DNA of 64,000 nt from Rugamonas apoptosis (GCF_014042355.1 NZ_JACEZU010000012.1:163689-227688); one strand, 5' to 3'; shown: positions 34,339 through 46,861, counted from the first letter of the stretch. Notes: generated by a model from the sequence alone, not told the origin. Made by a program: numbers and translations.

Positions 34339-34678
34339 GATATGCTCCTTCGCAGCAGAGTCTGTCGGATGGGCGACGGTCTCCTCGTCACAGCCTGAGT
34401 TCACTTTACCATGCCGCCAGGGCCGGTGCCAGTACCTGGCCGGGCGGCCGCCACCGTCTTTGCGGTCGTCCTGTTCAATCGGCAATATTACGAAAAAAGC
34501 TCCCCAAGCCCGATGAAAATGCGTACACTCGAAAACGCACTGCGCGCGTTCCACGCCCTTGGATCCGCGCCGCACGACTGTTCATTTGCAAGCCGCGCGC
34601 CGCGCGCGGACCTGGCCGACGGCGCCCACCGCAAGGGCAGCCGGCGCGCTTCCACCGCATTGATCTGACAGCTCAGCT
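34339..34678. other. Intergenic region between pncC and the yfiR-like operon
   Basis: A 340-base divergent spacer with no convincing gene. The AT-rich patch around 34481-34505 (ggcaatattacgaaaaaagctccc) is the best place for promoters of the rightward signalling operon, but boxes cannot be fixed. Confidence 0.5.
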
Positions 34679-35283
34679 ATGACGTTGTTGAACGGTTTCG
34701 ACACTGGAGCGACCCCGGGCGCGTGCGCCGGCGCGTCCGCGCGCGCGCGCCGGCGCCTGCTGCTGGCGGCGCTGGGCGTGGCCTGGCTGGTGCCGGCCGT
34801 GGCCCAGTCGCCGGCGGGCGCGCTGGAACGCCAGGTCAAGGCCGCCTACCTGTACAAATTCGCCGGCTTCGTCGAGTGGCCCGACGGCAGCTTCGCCCGG
34901 CCCGACAGCCCGCTGGTGATCGGGGTGGCCGGCGCCGACGCGCTGGCCGACCAGCTGGAACTGACGGTGGCCGGGCGCAACGCGGGCGGCCATCCGCTGC
35001 AAGTGAAGCGGGTGCGCAAGGGCGAACCGCTGGCTGGGGTCCACATCCTGTTCATGGGCGCCATGGACAAGGCCCAGGCGCAGGACTTGCTGGCCGCCAG
35101 CCAGAGCCAGTCGGTGCTGACCGTGTCCGACAGCGAGGAAGCCCACGCGCTGGGCAGCATCATCCATTTCGTGATCGCCGATGACAAGCTGCGCTTCGAA
35201 GTGGCGCTCAAGCAGGCGCTCGCCGCGCGCATCAAGATCAGCGCGCGCATGCTGTCGGCCGCCTACCGCGTGCAGGGGGCCAT

Positions 35284-35287
<4 letters not shown>
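34679..35287 (+). CDS. YfiR-family periplasmic regulator
   Basis: A 202-residue exported protein of the YfiR (DUF4154) family. A basic n-region (SARARRR) and LLLAALGVAWLVPAVAQ form the signal peptide. The mature part starts LERQVKAAYLYKFAGFVEWPDGSF, typical of YfiR, and ends in FEVALKQALAARIKISARMLSAAYRV. In Pseudomonas, YfiR is a periplasmic repressor of the membrane diguanylate cyclase YfiN. Here the stop overlaps a CHASE8-HAMP hybrid kinase start (ATGA), so the repressor probably acts on that kinase. Confidence 0.9.
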
Positions 35288-37319
<2,032 letters not shown>

Positions 37320-37323
<4 letters not shown>

Positions 37324-39935
37324 TCAGACCAGAAGATATCCTGCGGGCGAAAATCCTCATCGTGGACGACCAGCCGGTCAACATCCAGCTGCTCGAATTC
37401 CTGCTCTCGAGCAGCGGCTACCAGGCCGTCAGCGCCACCGGCGACCCCACCGTGGTGGCCGGCTGGCATGGGCAGCACCACTACGACCTGATCATCCTCG
37501 ACCTGCACATGCCGCACATGAGCGGCTTCGACGTGATGGAGGCGCTCAAGCCGCTGGAGACGGAAGCCTACCTGCCGGTGCTGGTGGTGACGGCCGAGCC
37601 GGACAAGAAGCTGGCGGCGCTGGAGGCGGGCGCGCGCGACTTCGTCAGCAAGCCGTTCGACCCGGTGGAAGTGCTGACCCGCATCCGCAACATGCTGGAA
37701 GTGCGGCTGCTGCACCGCGAGGCGCGCGACTACAACGTCCGCCTGGAGCAGACCGTGCGCGAGCGCACCGCCGAGTTGCAGCGGTTCCGCAGCGCCATGG
37801 ATGCCACCGCCGACGCCATCTTCCTGCTCGACGCCCACAGCCTGGATTTGTTGGACGTGAACGAGGGCGCCTGCCGCATGCTCGGCTACGAGCGGGCCGC
37901 GCTGCTAGCGCAAACGCCGCAGCGGCTGGCGCTGGGCGCGCCGGAGATGCTGCGCGAGCAGGCCGCGCTGCTGGCCGGCCGGCTCGACGAGCAGGCGGCG
38001 CTGGACTGCGCGGCCGCGCGGGCGCCGGAACTGGCCGAGATCGAACTGGCGCGCCAGGACCAGGCCAAGGTGCCGGTCGAGATCTACTGGCAGTTGCGGC
38101 CCGGCGCCGCGCCGGGCCAGCCGCCCGTGCTGCTGGGGGTGGCGCGCGACATCAGCGAACGCCGCCAGGCCCAGGAACGGCTGCGCCACATGGCCCGCTA
38201 TGACAGCCTGACGGGCCTGCCCAACCGCAGCCTGTTCTTCCAGACCCTGGCCGAATCGATCGAGCTGGCGCAGGACAAGGAATGGCGCATCGTGGTGCTG
38301 TTCATCGCGCTGGACCGCTTCAAGAACATCAACGATTCGCTCGGTGCGGCATCGGGCGACGAACTGCTGCGCCAGTTCAGCAACCGGCTGGTGCAGTGCG
38401 TACGGATCCGCGACACCGTGGGCCGGCTGGGCGGCGACGAGTTCGGCCTGATCCTGACCATGACGCGCGACCAGCAGGATGCCGTGTATGTGGCCAACGA
38501 AGTGCGCGAAGCGTTGCGCGCGCCGTTCGACCTGGGCGGCCACCGGCCAACGCTGACGGCCAGCATCGGCATCGCCATGTACCCGGATGACGCCACCGAC
38601 CCGGAAACCCTGGTCAACTACGCCGATACGGCCATGAGCCGGGCCAAGGAGGCGGGGCGCGACGGCTACCGCTTCTTCACGGCCGGCATGAACGTGCAGG
38701 TGCTGGCGCGGCTGGACCTGGAGATGGCGCTGCGGCGCGCGCTCGACAACGACGAGCTGGTGCTGTACTACCAGCCCAAGGTCAACCTGCACACGGGCGC
38801 CATCAGCGGCGCGGAAGCCTTGCTGCGCTGGCAGCGGCCCGGCTACGGCCTGGTGTTCCCGGCCGAATTCGTGCCGGTGCTGGAGGATACGGGGCTGATC
38901 GTGCGGGTGGGGGCGTGGATCATCGACACGGCCTGCCGCCAGATCGCGGCCTGGGCCCGGGCCGGGGTGGGCGCCGTGCACGTGGCCGTCAACGTGTCGA
39001 GCCGCCAGTTCGTCGAGGGCGACCTGGAACAGGAAGTGCGCACGGCGCTGGAGCGCTACAAGGTGCCGCCCGAACTGCTGGAACTGGAATTGACGGAGAC
39101 GGCCCTGATGTCGAACGCCGAGCGCACCATCGTGGTGCTGGCCAGCCTCAAGGAACTGGGGGTGCAGGTGGCGATCGACGATTTCGGCACCGGCTATTCC
39201 AGCCTGGCCTATCTGCAGCGCTTCCCGATCGACAAGCTCAAGATCGACATCGCCTTCGTGCGCGACATCACCACCAATCCCAACGACGCGGCCATTGCGC
39301 TGGCCATCATCAGCATGGCGCACAGCCTCAAGCTGCGGGTGATCGCGGAAGGGGTGGAAACCCGGCCCCAACTGGAATACCTGCGCCGCAACCGCTGCGA
39401 CGAGATGCAGGGCTTCTTCTTCAGCCGCCCGCTGCCGGCCGCCGAGATGGGCGCGCTGGTGGAGGCGGGCAAGGGCGTGCCACCGGAGGAGGGCGGGCGC
39501 GACACGCCGCCCCAGACCCTGCTGATCGTGGACGACGACGTCAACGTGCTGTCCTCGCTGCACCGGCTGTTCCGGCGCGACGGCTACCAGATTCTCACGG
39601 CCGAGTCGCCGGCCGAAGGGTTCCAGTTGCTGGCGCTGCACCCGGTGCAGGTGATCCTGTGCGACCAGCGCATGCCCATCATGAGCGGCACGGAATTTCT
39701 CAGCAAGGTCAAGGAGATGTACCCGGACACGATACGCATCATCCTGTCCGGCTACACGGGGCTGGAGGCGGTGCTCGATTCCATCAACCGGGGCGCCATC
39801 TACCGCTTCTACACCAAGCCGTGGGACGACACCCAGCTGCGCGACAATATCCGGCTGGCGTTCCACCACTACTGGCTGATGCACGGCAGCGGCCGCCGCG
39901 TGGGGCTGCCGGACGAGGATCACACTGCCCTGTGA
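37320..39935 (+). CDS. REC-PAS-GGDEF-EAL-REC cyclic di-GMP protein
   Basis: An 871-residue cytoplasmic protein with five domains. The first receiver has Asp 61 (LIILDLHMPHMSG), followed by a PAS-like region (about 155-285). The GGDEF domain has an intact GGDEF at 371-375 and an inhibitory RxxD site (RIRD) five residues before it. The EAL domain has EAL at 499-501 and DDFGTGYSS. A second receiver has Asp 782 (VILCDQRMPIMSG) and ends in the KPWDD motif. Both catalytic motifs look active, so it could make or break cyclic di-GMP. It is the last gene of the YfiR-kinase operon, overlapping by 4 bases, and is the natural target of the kinase. Confidence 0.92.
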
Positions 39936-39950
39936 CGGCCGGCTCGTCGC

Positions 39951-40916
39951 TCAGCTGGTGAAGTGGTCGAAGCTGCTCAGTTTGAGGTCGAGCGCATGGC
40001 CGCCGGCATCGACCAGCCGCAGGCCGGGGGCAGCCTCGATCCGGCCGACCCGGGTCACGGGCGTGGCCACGCTGCCGGCCGCCGCCAGCACGGCGGCGCG
40101 GGCGCTGGCCGGGGCCGTGAAGCACAGTTCGTAATCGTCGCCGCCGGCGGCCGTGTAGGCGCGGCGCAGGGCCGTGTCGCGCGTGGCCAGCACGTCGCCG
40201 GCCGGCAGCGCGTCCACGTCCAGCGTGGCGCCCACCCGCGAGCGGGCCAGGATGTGGCCCAGGTCGCCCACCAGGCCGTCGGAAATGTCGATCGCCGCGT
40301 GCGCCAGGCGCTGGCGGGCCAGCAACATGCCCAGTTCCACCCGCGGCGTGGGCGCGTGCATGCGCACGGCGGCCGCGCGCAGGCTCGCCTCGTCCAGCGG
40401 CACTTCATTCAGGTAGCCGGCCAGCGCCAGGCGGGCGTCGCCCAGGGTGCCGGAGATCCAGATGTCGTCGCCCGGCTGGGCCGCGTCGCGCCGCAGCGCG
40501 TGGCCCGGCTGCAGTTCGCCGAACACGGTGATGCAGATGTTGCGCGGGCCCTTGGTGGTGTCACCGCCGATCAGTTCGCACGCGTGGGCGTCGGCCAGCG
40601 CGAACAGGCCGGACGAGAAGCCGTGCAGCCAGTCCCGTTCGGCCGCCGGCAGCGCCAGCGCCAAGGTGCAGGCCACGGGCCGCGCGCCCATGGCCGCCAG
40701 GTCCGACAGGTTGACGGCCAGGCTTTTGTGGCCTAATTGATACGGTTCGGCGCCGGCGAAGAAGTGGCGGCCCTCGACCAGCATGTCGGACGAGATGGCC
40801 ATCTGCATGCCGGGCGTGGGCGTGAGCAGCGCGCAATCGTCGCCGATGCCCAGCGTGGCGCGGGCCGGACGGTCGCGGTTGAAATAGTGTTTGATCAGGT
40901 CGAATTCAGAGAGCAT
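39951..40916 (-). CDS. thiL: Thiamine-monophosphate kinase
   Basis: A 321-residue ThiL that phosphorylates thiamine phosphate to thiamine diphosphate. The N-terminus SEFDLIKHYFNR, the metal site GIGDDCALL, ISSDMLVEGRHFF, and LAVNLSDLAAMGARP fit the family, and the C-terminal GGDDYELCFTAP is diagnostic. It is convergent with the signalling operon (15 bases apart) and divergent from maeB. Its start ATG 40916 gives the normal N-terminus. Confidence 0.96.
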   Translation of the reverse strand: MLSEFDLIKHYFNRDRPARATLGIGDDCALLTPTPGMQMAISSDMLVEGRHFFAGAEPYQLGHKSLAVNLSDLAAMGARPVACTLALALPAAERDWLHGFSSGLFALADAHACELIGGDTTKGPRNICITVFGELQPGHALRRDAAQPGDDIWISGTLGDARLALAGYLNEVPLDEASLRAAAVRMHAPTPRVELGMLLARQRLAHAAIDISDGLVGDLGHILARSRVGATLDVDALPAGDVLATRDTALRRAYTAAGGDDYELCFTAPASARAAVLAAAGSVATPVTRVGRIEAAPGLRLVDAGGHALDLKLSSFDHFTS

Positions 40917-41061
40917 GGTGCTATTGTACCGAAGCGGAAAGGGCGGCGGCGCGGGGCGATTGATACAAATTGATATGCAATTTCCGTTGCCTGCGTGTCA
41001 TTTATCTACAAAATGGTTATAACACTTGGTGAAAATACCTACTTAATTGAAAGAATGGGTC

Positions 41062-41085
41062 TGATAAAATCGGAAGCTTTCCGAT
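41062..41085 (+). promoter_or_regulatory. Candidate maeB promoter and overlapping palindrome
   Basis: An extended -10 element TGaTAAAAT at 41062-41070 is followed by the palindrome ATCGGAA-GCT-TTCCGAT at 41069-41085, close to the expected transcription start. A regulator bound there would block initiation. The regulator is unknown. Confidence 0.4.
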
Positions 41086-41110
41086 CGAACATACAGGAAG
41101 GCAGCACAGC

Positions 41111-43429
41111 ATGGATTCGTCATCTGATCAAAAAGAGGAACTTCGCCAACAACTGCGCCTTGCCGCACTTGAGTATCACGAGATACCACGCCCCGGCAAA
41201 ATCAGCGTCACCCCCACCAAGCAACTGACCAACCAGCGCGACCTGGCGCTGGCGTATTCGCCCGGGGTGGCGGCGCCCTGCGAAGAGATCGTTGTCGATC
41301 CGGCCAACGCCTACAAGTACACGGCGCGCGGCAACCTGGTGGCCGTGATCACCAACGGCACCGCCGTGCTGGGCCTGGGCAACATCGGCCCGCTGGCCGC
41401 CAAGCCGGTGATGGAAGGCAAAGGCGTGCTGTTCAAGAAGTTCGCCGGCATCGACGTGTTCGATATCGAGATCAACGAATCCGACCCCGACAAGCTGTGC
41501 GACATCATCGCCTCGCTGGAGCCGACCTTCGGCGGCGTCAACCTGGAAGACATCAAGGCGCCCGAGTGCTTCTACATCGAACGCCAGCTGCGCGACCGCA
41601 TGAAGATTCCCGTGTTCCACGATGACCAGCACGGTACCGCCATCATCGTCGGCGCGGCCATCCTCAACGGCATCAAGGTGGTGGGCAAGGACATCAAGGA
41701 TTGCAAACTGGTGGTGTCGGGCGCCGGCGCGGCCGCGCTGGCCTGCCTGGACCTGATCGTGGATCTGGGTTTCCCACTGGAAAATATCTTCGTCACCGAC
41801 CTGGCCGGCGTGGTCTACAAGGGCCGCACCGAGCTGATGGACCCGGACAAGGAACGTTTCGCGCGCGACACCACGGCCCGTACCCTGGCCGAAGTGATTC
41901 CTGGCGCCGACATCTTCCTCGGCGTGTCGGCCGGCGGCGTGCTGAAACAGGACATGGTGCGCCAGATGGCGGCCAAGCCTTTGATCCTGGCACTGGCCAA
42001 CCCGTCGCCGGAAATCCTGCCGGAAGACGTCAAGGCAGTGCGTGACGACGCCGTGATCTGCACCGGCCGTTCGGACTATCCGAACCAGGTCAACAACGTG
42101 CTGTGCTTCCCCTACATCTTCCGTGGCGCGCTCGATTGCGGCGCCACCACCATCACCCGTGAGATGGAGATCGCCGTGGTGCACGCCATCGCCGAGCTGG
42201 CGCACGCCGAGCAGAGCGACATCGTGGCCACTACCTACGGCATCAGCAACCTGTCGTTCGGCCCCGAGTACCTGATCCCGATGCCGTTCGATCCGCGCCT
42301 GCTGATCCAGATCGCCCCGGCCGTGGCCAAGGCGGCCGAGCAGTCCGGCGTGGCCACCCGTCCGATCAAGGACTTGCAAGCCTACGCCGACAGCCTGCAG
42401 CAATTCGTGTACCGCAGCGGCACCTTCATGAAGCCGCTGTTCCAGGTCGCCAAGAACACCCACGCCGACCTCAAGCGCATCGTCTACGCCGAAGGTGAAG
42501 AGGAGCGCATCCTGCGCGCCGTGCAGGTGGTGGTCGACGAACGCCTGGCCCGTCCTATCCTGGTGGGCCGTCCGGCCGTGCTGGAAACGCGCATCCAGAA
42601 GTTCGGCCTGCGCCTCAAGCAGGGCGTGCACTTCGACGTGATCAACCCCGATTTCGATGCCCGCTACCGCGATTACTGGAAGGCGTATTACGAGCTGACG
42701 GCGCGCAAGGGCGTGACCGAGGAATACGCCAAGCTGGAAATGCGCCGCCGCCACACCCTGATCGGCGCCATGATGATCGCCAAGGGCGACGCCGACGGCA
42801 TGATCTGCGGCACCTTCGGCACCACCGACCTGCACTTGAAGTACATCGACCAGGTGCTGGGCAAGCGGGCCGGCGCCAAGGTGTATGCGGCCATGAACGT
42901 GCTGATCCTGCCGGAACGCCAGCTGGTGATGGTCGACACCCACGTCAACGAGAACCCCACGGCTGCGCAACTGGCCGAGATCACCATCATGGCGGCCGAC
43001 GAGATGGTGCGCTTCGGCCTGTCGCCACGGGCGGCGCTGCTGTCGCACTCGAACTTCGGCTCGTCCAACAGCGAGTCGGCGCAGAAGATGCGGGCCGCGC
43101 TGGCCATCATCAAGGAACAGGCGCCGGAACTGGAAGTGGATGGCGAGATGCACGGCGACACGGCGCTCGACTCCAAGCTGCGCGCCAAGATCATGCCCGG
43201 CTCCAACCTGGCGCATGACGCCAACCTGCTGGTCATGCCCAATATCGACGCCGCCAACATCGCCTACAACCTGGTCAAGACGGCGGCCGGCAACGGCATC
43301 GCCGTGGGCCCGATCCTGCTCGGTTGCGCCCGTCCGGTGCACATCCTCACGCCGTCGGCCACGGTGCGCCGTATCGTCAACATGACGGCCCTGTGCGTGG
43401 TGGACGCGGTGGCGGAACGCAAGAACTGA
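41111..43429 (+). CDS. maeB: NADP-dependent malic enzyme with phosphotransacetylase-like domain
   Basis: A 772-residue MaeB. The N-terminal half (about 1-430) is the malic enzyme that converts malate to pyruvate with NADP. It has YSPGVAAPC, ARGNLVAVITNGTAVLGLGNIGPLA, FDIEINESD, FHDDQHGTAIIVGAA and the dinucleotide loop VVSGAGAAALACLDL. The C-terminal half (about 440-772) is a phosphotransacetylase-like domain, which in other MaeB enzymes is regulatory and binds acetyl-CoA. Length matches the family. An aggaagg ribosome site precedes ATG 41111. Confidence 0.96.
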   Translation: MDSSSDQKEELRQQLRLAALEYHEIPRPGKISVTPTKQLTNQRDLALAYSPGVAAPCEEIVVDPANAYKYTARGNLVAVITNGTAVLGLGNIGPLAAKPVMEGKGVLFKKFAGIDVFDIEINESDPDKLCDIIASLEPTFGGVNLEDIKAPECFYIERQLRDRMKIPVFHDDQHGTAIIVGAAILNGIKVVGKDIKDCKLVVSGAGAAALACLDLIVDLGFPLENIFVTDLAGVVYKGRTELMDPDKERFARDTTARTLAEVIPGADIFLGVSAGGVLKQDMVRQMAAKPLILALANPSPEILPEDVKAVRDDAVICTGRSDYPNQVNNVLCFPYIFRGALDCGATTITREMEIAVVHAIAELAHAEQSDIVATTYGISNLSFGPEYLIPMPFDPRLLIQIAPAVAKAAEQSGVATRPIKDLQAYADSLQQFVYRSGTFMKPLFQVAKNTHADLKRIVYAEGEEERILRAVQVVVDERLARPILVGRPAVLETRIQKFGLRLKQGVHFDVINPDFDARYRDYWKAYYELTARKGVTEEYAKLEMRRRHTLIGAMMIAKGDADGMICGTFGTTDLHLKYIDQVLGKRAGAKVYAAMNVLILPERQLVMVDTHVNENPTAAQLAEITIMAADEMVRFGLSPRAALLSHSNFGSSNSESAQKMRAALAIIKEQAPELEVDGEMHGDTALDSKLRAKIMPGSNLAHDANLLVMPNIDAANIAYNLVKTAAGNGIAVGPILLGCARPVHILTPSATVRRIVNMTALCVVDAVAERKN

Positions 43430-43445
43430 TCCGGTCCCGACTGAC

Positions 43446-43498
43446 ACACCGGGGTCAGGTCATGCTGGATTGCATGACCTGACCCCGGTGTTGTTTTT
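43446..43498 (+). terminator. Terminator with a perfect 20-bp stem after maeB
   Basis: The arms at 43446-43465 and 43472-43491 are perfectly complementary over 20 bp, with loop tggatt, followed by tgtttttt. It will terminate maeB transcription. The arm contains ggggtcaggtca, a motif I associate with dispersed REP-like elements in Oxalobacteraceae, so the terminator may have come from such a repeat (inference). Confidence 0.88.
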
Positions 43499-43703
43499 TG
43501 CGCCATGATGATGGGGGCGGACTGGTTGTTGATGCAAATCAAACAATGGCTGCTGGGTTCTTAAAAATTGCCTTGTAACAATATGTAAGTGTTGTAATCG
43601 CCATAATTGGTGAGAAGTGCGTCACTAGCGCTCTGCTACAATACCGGGTTGTTCGAGGGCGCAACGCGTCCTCCCGCCATTCCCAGCATCGGATTCAACT
43701 ATC

Positions 43704-44747
43704 ATGCAAAAAATGAAGAAAGCGCTCATCACGGGCATCACCGGCCAGGACGGCGCCTATCTGGCAGAATTGTTGCTGGAGAAGGGCTATGAAGTCACGG
43801 GCACCTATCGCCGCACCAGTTCCGTCAATTTCTGGCGTATCGAGGAACTGGGCATCGCCGCCCACCCCAATCTCAAGCTGGTGGAGTACGACCTGACCGA
43901 CCTCGGCTCCAGCATCCGCCTGATGCAGAACGCGGCGCCGGACGAGGTGTACAACCTGGCCGCGCAAAGCTTTGTCGGCGTGTCGTTCGAGCAGCCCGTG
44001 ACGACGGCCGAGATCACCGGCATCGGCCCCGTCAACCTGCTGGAAGCGATCCGCATCGTCAACCCCAAGATCCGTTTCTACCAGGCGTCGACTTCGGAAA
44101 TGTTCGGCAAGGTGCAAGCCATCCCGCAAAAGGAAGACACCCCGTTCTACCCGCGCAGCCCGTATGGCGTGGCCAAGCTGTATGCGCACTGGATGACGGT
44201 CAACTACCGCGAATCGTACGGCATCTTCGGCAGCTCGGGCATCCTGTTCAACCACGAGTCGCCGCTGCGCGGCCGTGAATTCGTCACCCGCAAGATCACC
44301 GACGCGGTGGCCAAGATCAAGCTGGGCAAGCTCGACGTGCTGGAACTGGGCAACCTGGACGCCAAGCGCGACTGGGGCTATGCCAAGGAATATGTGGAAG
44401 GCATGTGGCGCATCCTGCAGGCCGACCAGCCGGGCACCTATGTGCTGGCCACCAACCGTACCGAGACCGTGCGCGATTTCGTCACCATGGCGTTCAAGGC
44501 GATCGACGTGGCCATCGAATGGCAGGGCACGGCCGACCAGGAGACGGGCCACTGCAGCCGCACCGGCACGGTGCTGGTACGGGTCAGCCCGAAATTCTAC
44601 CGTCCGGCCGAAGTGGAGCTGCTGATCGGCGACCCGGCCAAGGCCGTCACGGAACTGGGCTGGAAACCCCGGACCACGCTGGAACAGCTGTGCCAGATGA
44701 TGGTCGAGGCCGACCTGCGCCGCAACGCGGCCGGCTTCTCGTTCTAA
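43704..44747 (+). CDS. gmd: GDP-mannose 4,6-dehydratase
   Basis: A 347-residue short-chain dehydrogenase that makes GDP-4-keto-6-deoxymannose from GDP-mannose. The NADP loop is KALITGITGQDGAYLAELLLEKGYEVTG, followed by YNLAAQSFVGVSFEQP, and STSEMFGK with the catalytic Thr/Glu. YPRSPYGVAKLYAHW carries the YxxxK pair, and NHESPLRGREFVTRKI is typical of Gmd. It lies 9 bases before rmd, so the pair makes GDP-D-rhamnose. ATG 43704 and ATG 43713 are both possible, and no strong ribosome site is seen. Confidence 0.95.
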   Translation: MQKMKKALITGITGQDGAYLAELLLEKGYEVTGTYRRTSSVNFWRIEELGIAAHPNLKLVEYDLTDLGSSIRLMQNAAPDEVYNLAAQSFVGVSFEQPVTTAEITGIGPVNLLEAIRIVNPKIRFYQASTSEMFGKVQAIPQKEDTPFYPRSPYGVAKLYAHWMTVNYRESYGIFGSSGILFNHESPLRGREFVTRKITDAVAKIKLGKLDVLELGNLDAKRDWGYAKEYVEGMWRILQADQPGTYVLATNRTETVRDFVTMAFKAIDVAIEWQGTADQETGHCSRTGTVLVRVSPKFYRPAEVELLIGDPAKAVTELGWKPRTTLEQLCQMMVEADLRRNAAGFSF

Positions 44748-44756
44748 GCGCGCGCC

Positions 44757-45689
44757 ATGGCGACCGCACCGCTGGCCCTGATGGCCCCCGCGCAGGAGGG
44801 CGCCGGCAAGCGCGCCCTGGTCACCGGCCTGGCCGGCTTCACGGGGCGCTACCTGGAGCGCGAGCTGCGCGCGGCCGGCTATGAAGTGCACGGCAGCACC
44901 ACGCCCGGCCACCCGGCCGCCCCCGGTCTGTACCCGGTCGACCTGACCGACCGCGCCGCCGTGGCGGCCATGGTGCAGCAAGTGCGGCCCGATGTGGTGG
45001 CCCACCTGGCCGGCATCGCCTTCGTCGGCCATGCCGACGTCGAGCAGTTCTACCGCGTCAACGTGGTGGGCACACGCCACCTGCTGGAAGCGCTGGCGGG
45101 GCTGGAGCGCAAGCCGTCGGCCGTGCTGCTGGCGTCCAGCGCCAATATTTATGGCAACACCAGCGTGCCCGTCATCGGCGAGGACGTGGCGGCCGCGCCG
45201 GCCAACGATTACGCCGTCAGCAAGCTGGCGATGGAATACATGGCCCGCCTGTGGCAGGACAAGCTGCCCCTGATCGTCACCCGGCCGTTCAATTACACGG
45301 GTGTGGGCCAGCACGAGAACTTCCTGCTGCCCAAGATCGTCGGCCATTTCCGCCGCCGCGCCGCCGACATCGAGCTGGGCAACCTGCACGTGTGGCGCGA
45401 TTTTTCCGACGTGCGCATGGTGGCGGCCAGCTACCGCGCGCTGCTGGCGGCCGCGCCGGCCGGCCAGACGTTCAATATCTGCTCCGGCCGCGCCCACTCG
45501 CTGGGCGAGGTGCTGGACATGATGGCCGGCATCGCCGGCTACCGCATCAACGTGCATGTCAACCCGGCCTTCGTGCGCGCCAACGAGGTGGAGCGCCTGA
45601 CGGGCGACAACAGCCGCCTGGCCGCCGTGGTGGGCGCGCTGGCGCCGCCGCCGCTGGCCGACACGCTGCGCTGGATGTACGCGGGGTGA
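44757..45689 (+). CDS. rmd: GDP-6-deoxy-D-mannose reductase (Rmd-like)
   Basis: A 310-residue NAD(P)-dependent reductase. It has the dinucleotide loop RALVTGLAGFTGRYLERELRAAGYEVHG, the catalytic YAVSKLAMEYMA (YxxxK) and TRPFNYTGVGQHENFLLPKIVGHF, seen in GDP-4-keto-6-deoxymannose reductases. With gmd it would give GDP-D-rhamnose for surface polysaccharide. The stop overlaps the next glycosyltransferase start (GTGA), linking sugar supply and use. Confidence 0.88.
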   Translation: MATAPLALMAPAQEGAGKRALVTGLAGFTGRYLERELRAAGYEVHGSTTPGHPAAPGLYPVDLTDRAAVAAMVQQVRPDVVAHLAGIAFVGHADVEQFYRVNVVGTRHLLEALAGLERKPSAVLLASSANIYGNTSVPVIGEDVAAAPANDYAVSKLAMEYMARLWQDKLPLIVTRPFNYTGVGQHENFLLPKIVGHFRRRAADIELGNLHVWRDFSDVRMVAASYRALLAAAPAGQTFNICSGRAHSLGEVLDMMAGIAGYRINVHVNPAFVRANEVERLTGDNSRLAAVVGALAPPPLADTLRWMYAG

Positions 45690-46840
45690 GTGCGCCGCGC
45701 ATCGGCCTGTCCGCCACCTCAGTTGAACCTGCCCTGACGGACGGCCACCTGGATGGCATGGGCCGCTACACCCAGGCCCTGCTGGACGAACTGCCGGCCG
45801 CCGGCTGCGCCGTGCGGCCGCTGTCGTTCGCGCCGCCCGGCTTGCCCGAATCCCTGCGTGTGGGCCGCGCCTTGCCGCTGTCGTACGCGCTGGCCTCGGT
45901 CGGCGACCTGATCCTGCCGGCCAGCGCGCGGCTGGCCGTGCGCGATGCGGGCCATGATGGCCAGCCGCTGGACCTGTTCCATGCCACCGACCACCGCATC
46001 GTGCGCATGGATTGCCCGGTGGTGGCGACCTTGCACGACGCCCTGCCCATCGCTCATCCCGCATGGTGTGCGCCGCGCCGGCGCCGCCTGCAAAACTGGC
46101 TGCTGGTGAAGGCGGTGCGCAAGGCCGACCATGTGATCGCCCTGTCGCGGCACGCCGTGCCGGAACTGGTGCGCGCCTACGGCATCGCCGAGGGCCGCGT
46201 CAGCGTGGTGCAGCACGGTGTGGCGCCAGCCTGGTTCGAGGCGCCGCCGGCGGACGCGGTGGCGGCCACGCTGGAACGCCACAGCCTGCGGCCCGGCTAC
46301 TTCCTGTGCGTGGCCACGCTGGAGCCGCGCAAGAACCTTGAACATTTGCTGCAAGCCTACCTGGCCCTGCCGCCCGTGGTGCGCGCGGCGCGCCAGCTGC
46401 TGATCGTGGGCCAGGCCGGCTGGGATAGCGCGCAGCTGGTGCGGCGCATCGCCGCGGCCCACCAGCAAGGCGAGCAGGTGCTGTGGCTGGCCAGCGTGGC
46501 GGAACAGCCTGAACTGCATCAGCTGTACGCCGGCGCCGGCGCCTTCGTGCTGCCGGCGCTGCATGCGCGCGCCGGCCTGGCCATGCTGGAAGCGCTGGCC
46601 GCCGGCCTGCCGGTACTGTGCGCGGCCGGCGGCGTGCTGGCCGAGCTGGCCGAGGGCGCCGCGCTGGAAGCGGACCCGCGGTCGCTGCCGGAATGGACGG
46701 CCGCCCTGCACAGCATCGTGCGCGACGAGGCGCTGCGGGCACGCTGCGTGGCGGCCGGCCAGCGCCGCGCGCTGCGGGCGACCCGGGCCGAGATGGCGCG
46801 CCGCACACTGGCCGTCTACCAATCCATCCTTACTCAGTGA
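45686..46840 (+). CDS. Glycosyltransferase, GT4 family
   Basis: A 384-residue GT-B glycosyltransferase. It starts at GTG 45686, overlapping the rmd stop; the frame is open upstream but that part is a shadow of rmd. Features are DLFHATDHRIVRMDCPVVATLHDALPIAHP, VIALSRHAVPELVRAYGI, VVQHGVAPAWF, and the retaining GT4 segment FLCVATLEPRKNLEHLLQAY. The nucleotide-sugar site is ARAGLAMLEALAAGLPVLCA, a variant of the usual EGFGLP box. It probably transfers rhamnose or a related sugar in polysaccharide assembly. Confidence 0.9.
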   Translation: MSAPRIGLSATSVEPALTDGHLDGMGRYTQALLDELPAAGCAVRPLSFAPPGLPESLRVGRALPLSYALASVGDLILPASARLAVRDAGHDGQPLDLFHATDHRIVRMDCPVVATLHDALPIAHPAWCAPRRRRLQNWLLVKAVRKADHVIALSRHAVPELVRAYGIAEGRVSVVQHGVAPAWFEAPPADAVAATLERHSLRPGYFLCVATLEPRKNLEHLLQAYLALPPVVRAARQLLIVGQAGWDSAQLVRRIAAAHQQGEQVLWLASVAEQPELHQLYAGAGAFVLPALHARAGLAMLEALAAGLPVLCAAGGVLAELAEGAALEADPRSLPEWTAALHSIVRDEALRARCVAAGQRRALRATRAEMARRTLAVYQSILTQ

Positions 46841-46861
46841 CGCGCGAGCGTCCCCTCCCCC

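Noticed and set aside
43607..43792. Short ORF over the gmd leader
   Set aside because: It overlaps the true gmd start in another frame and has no motif.
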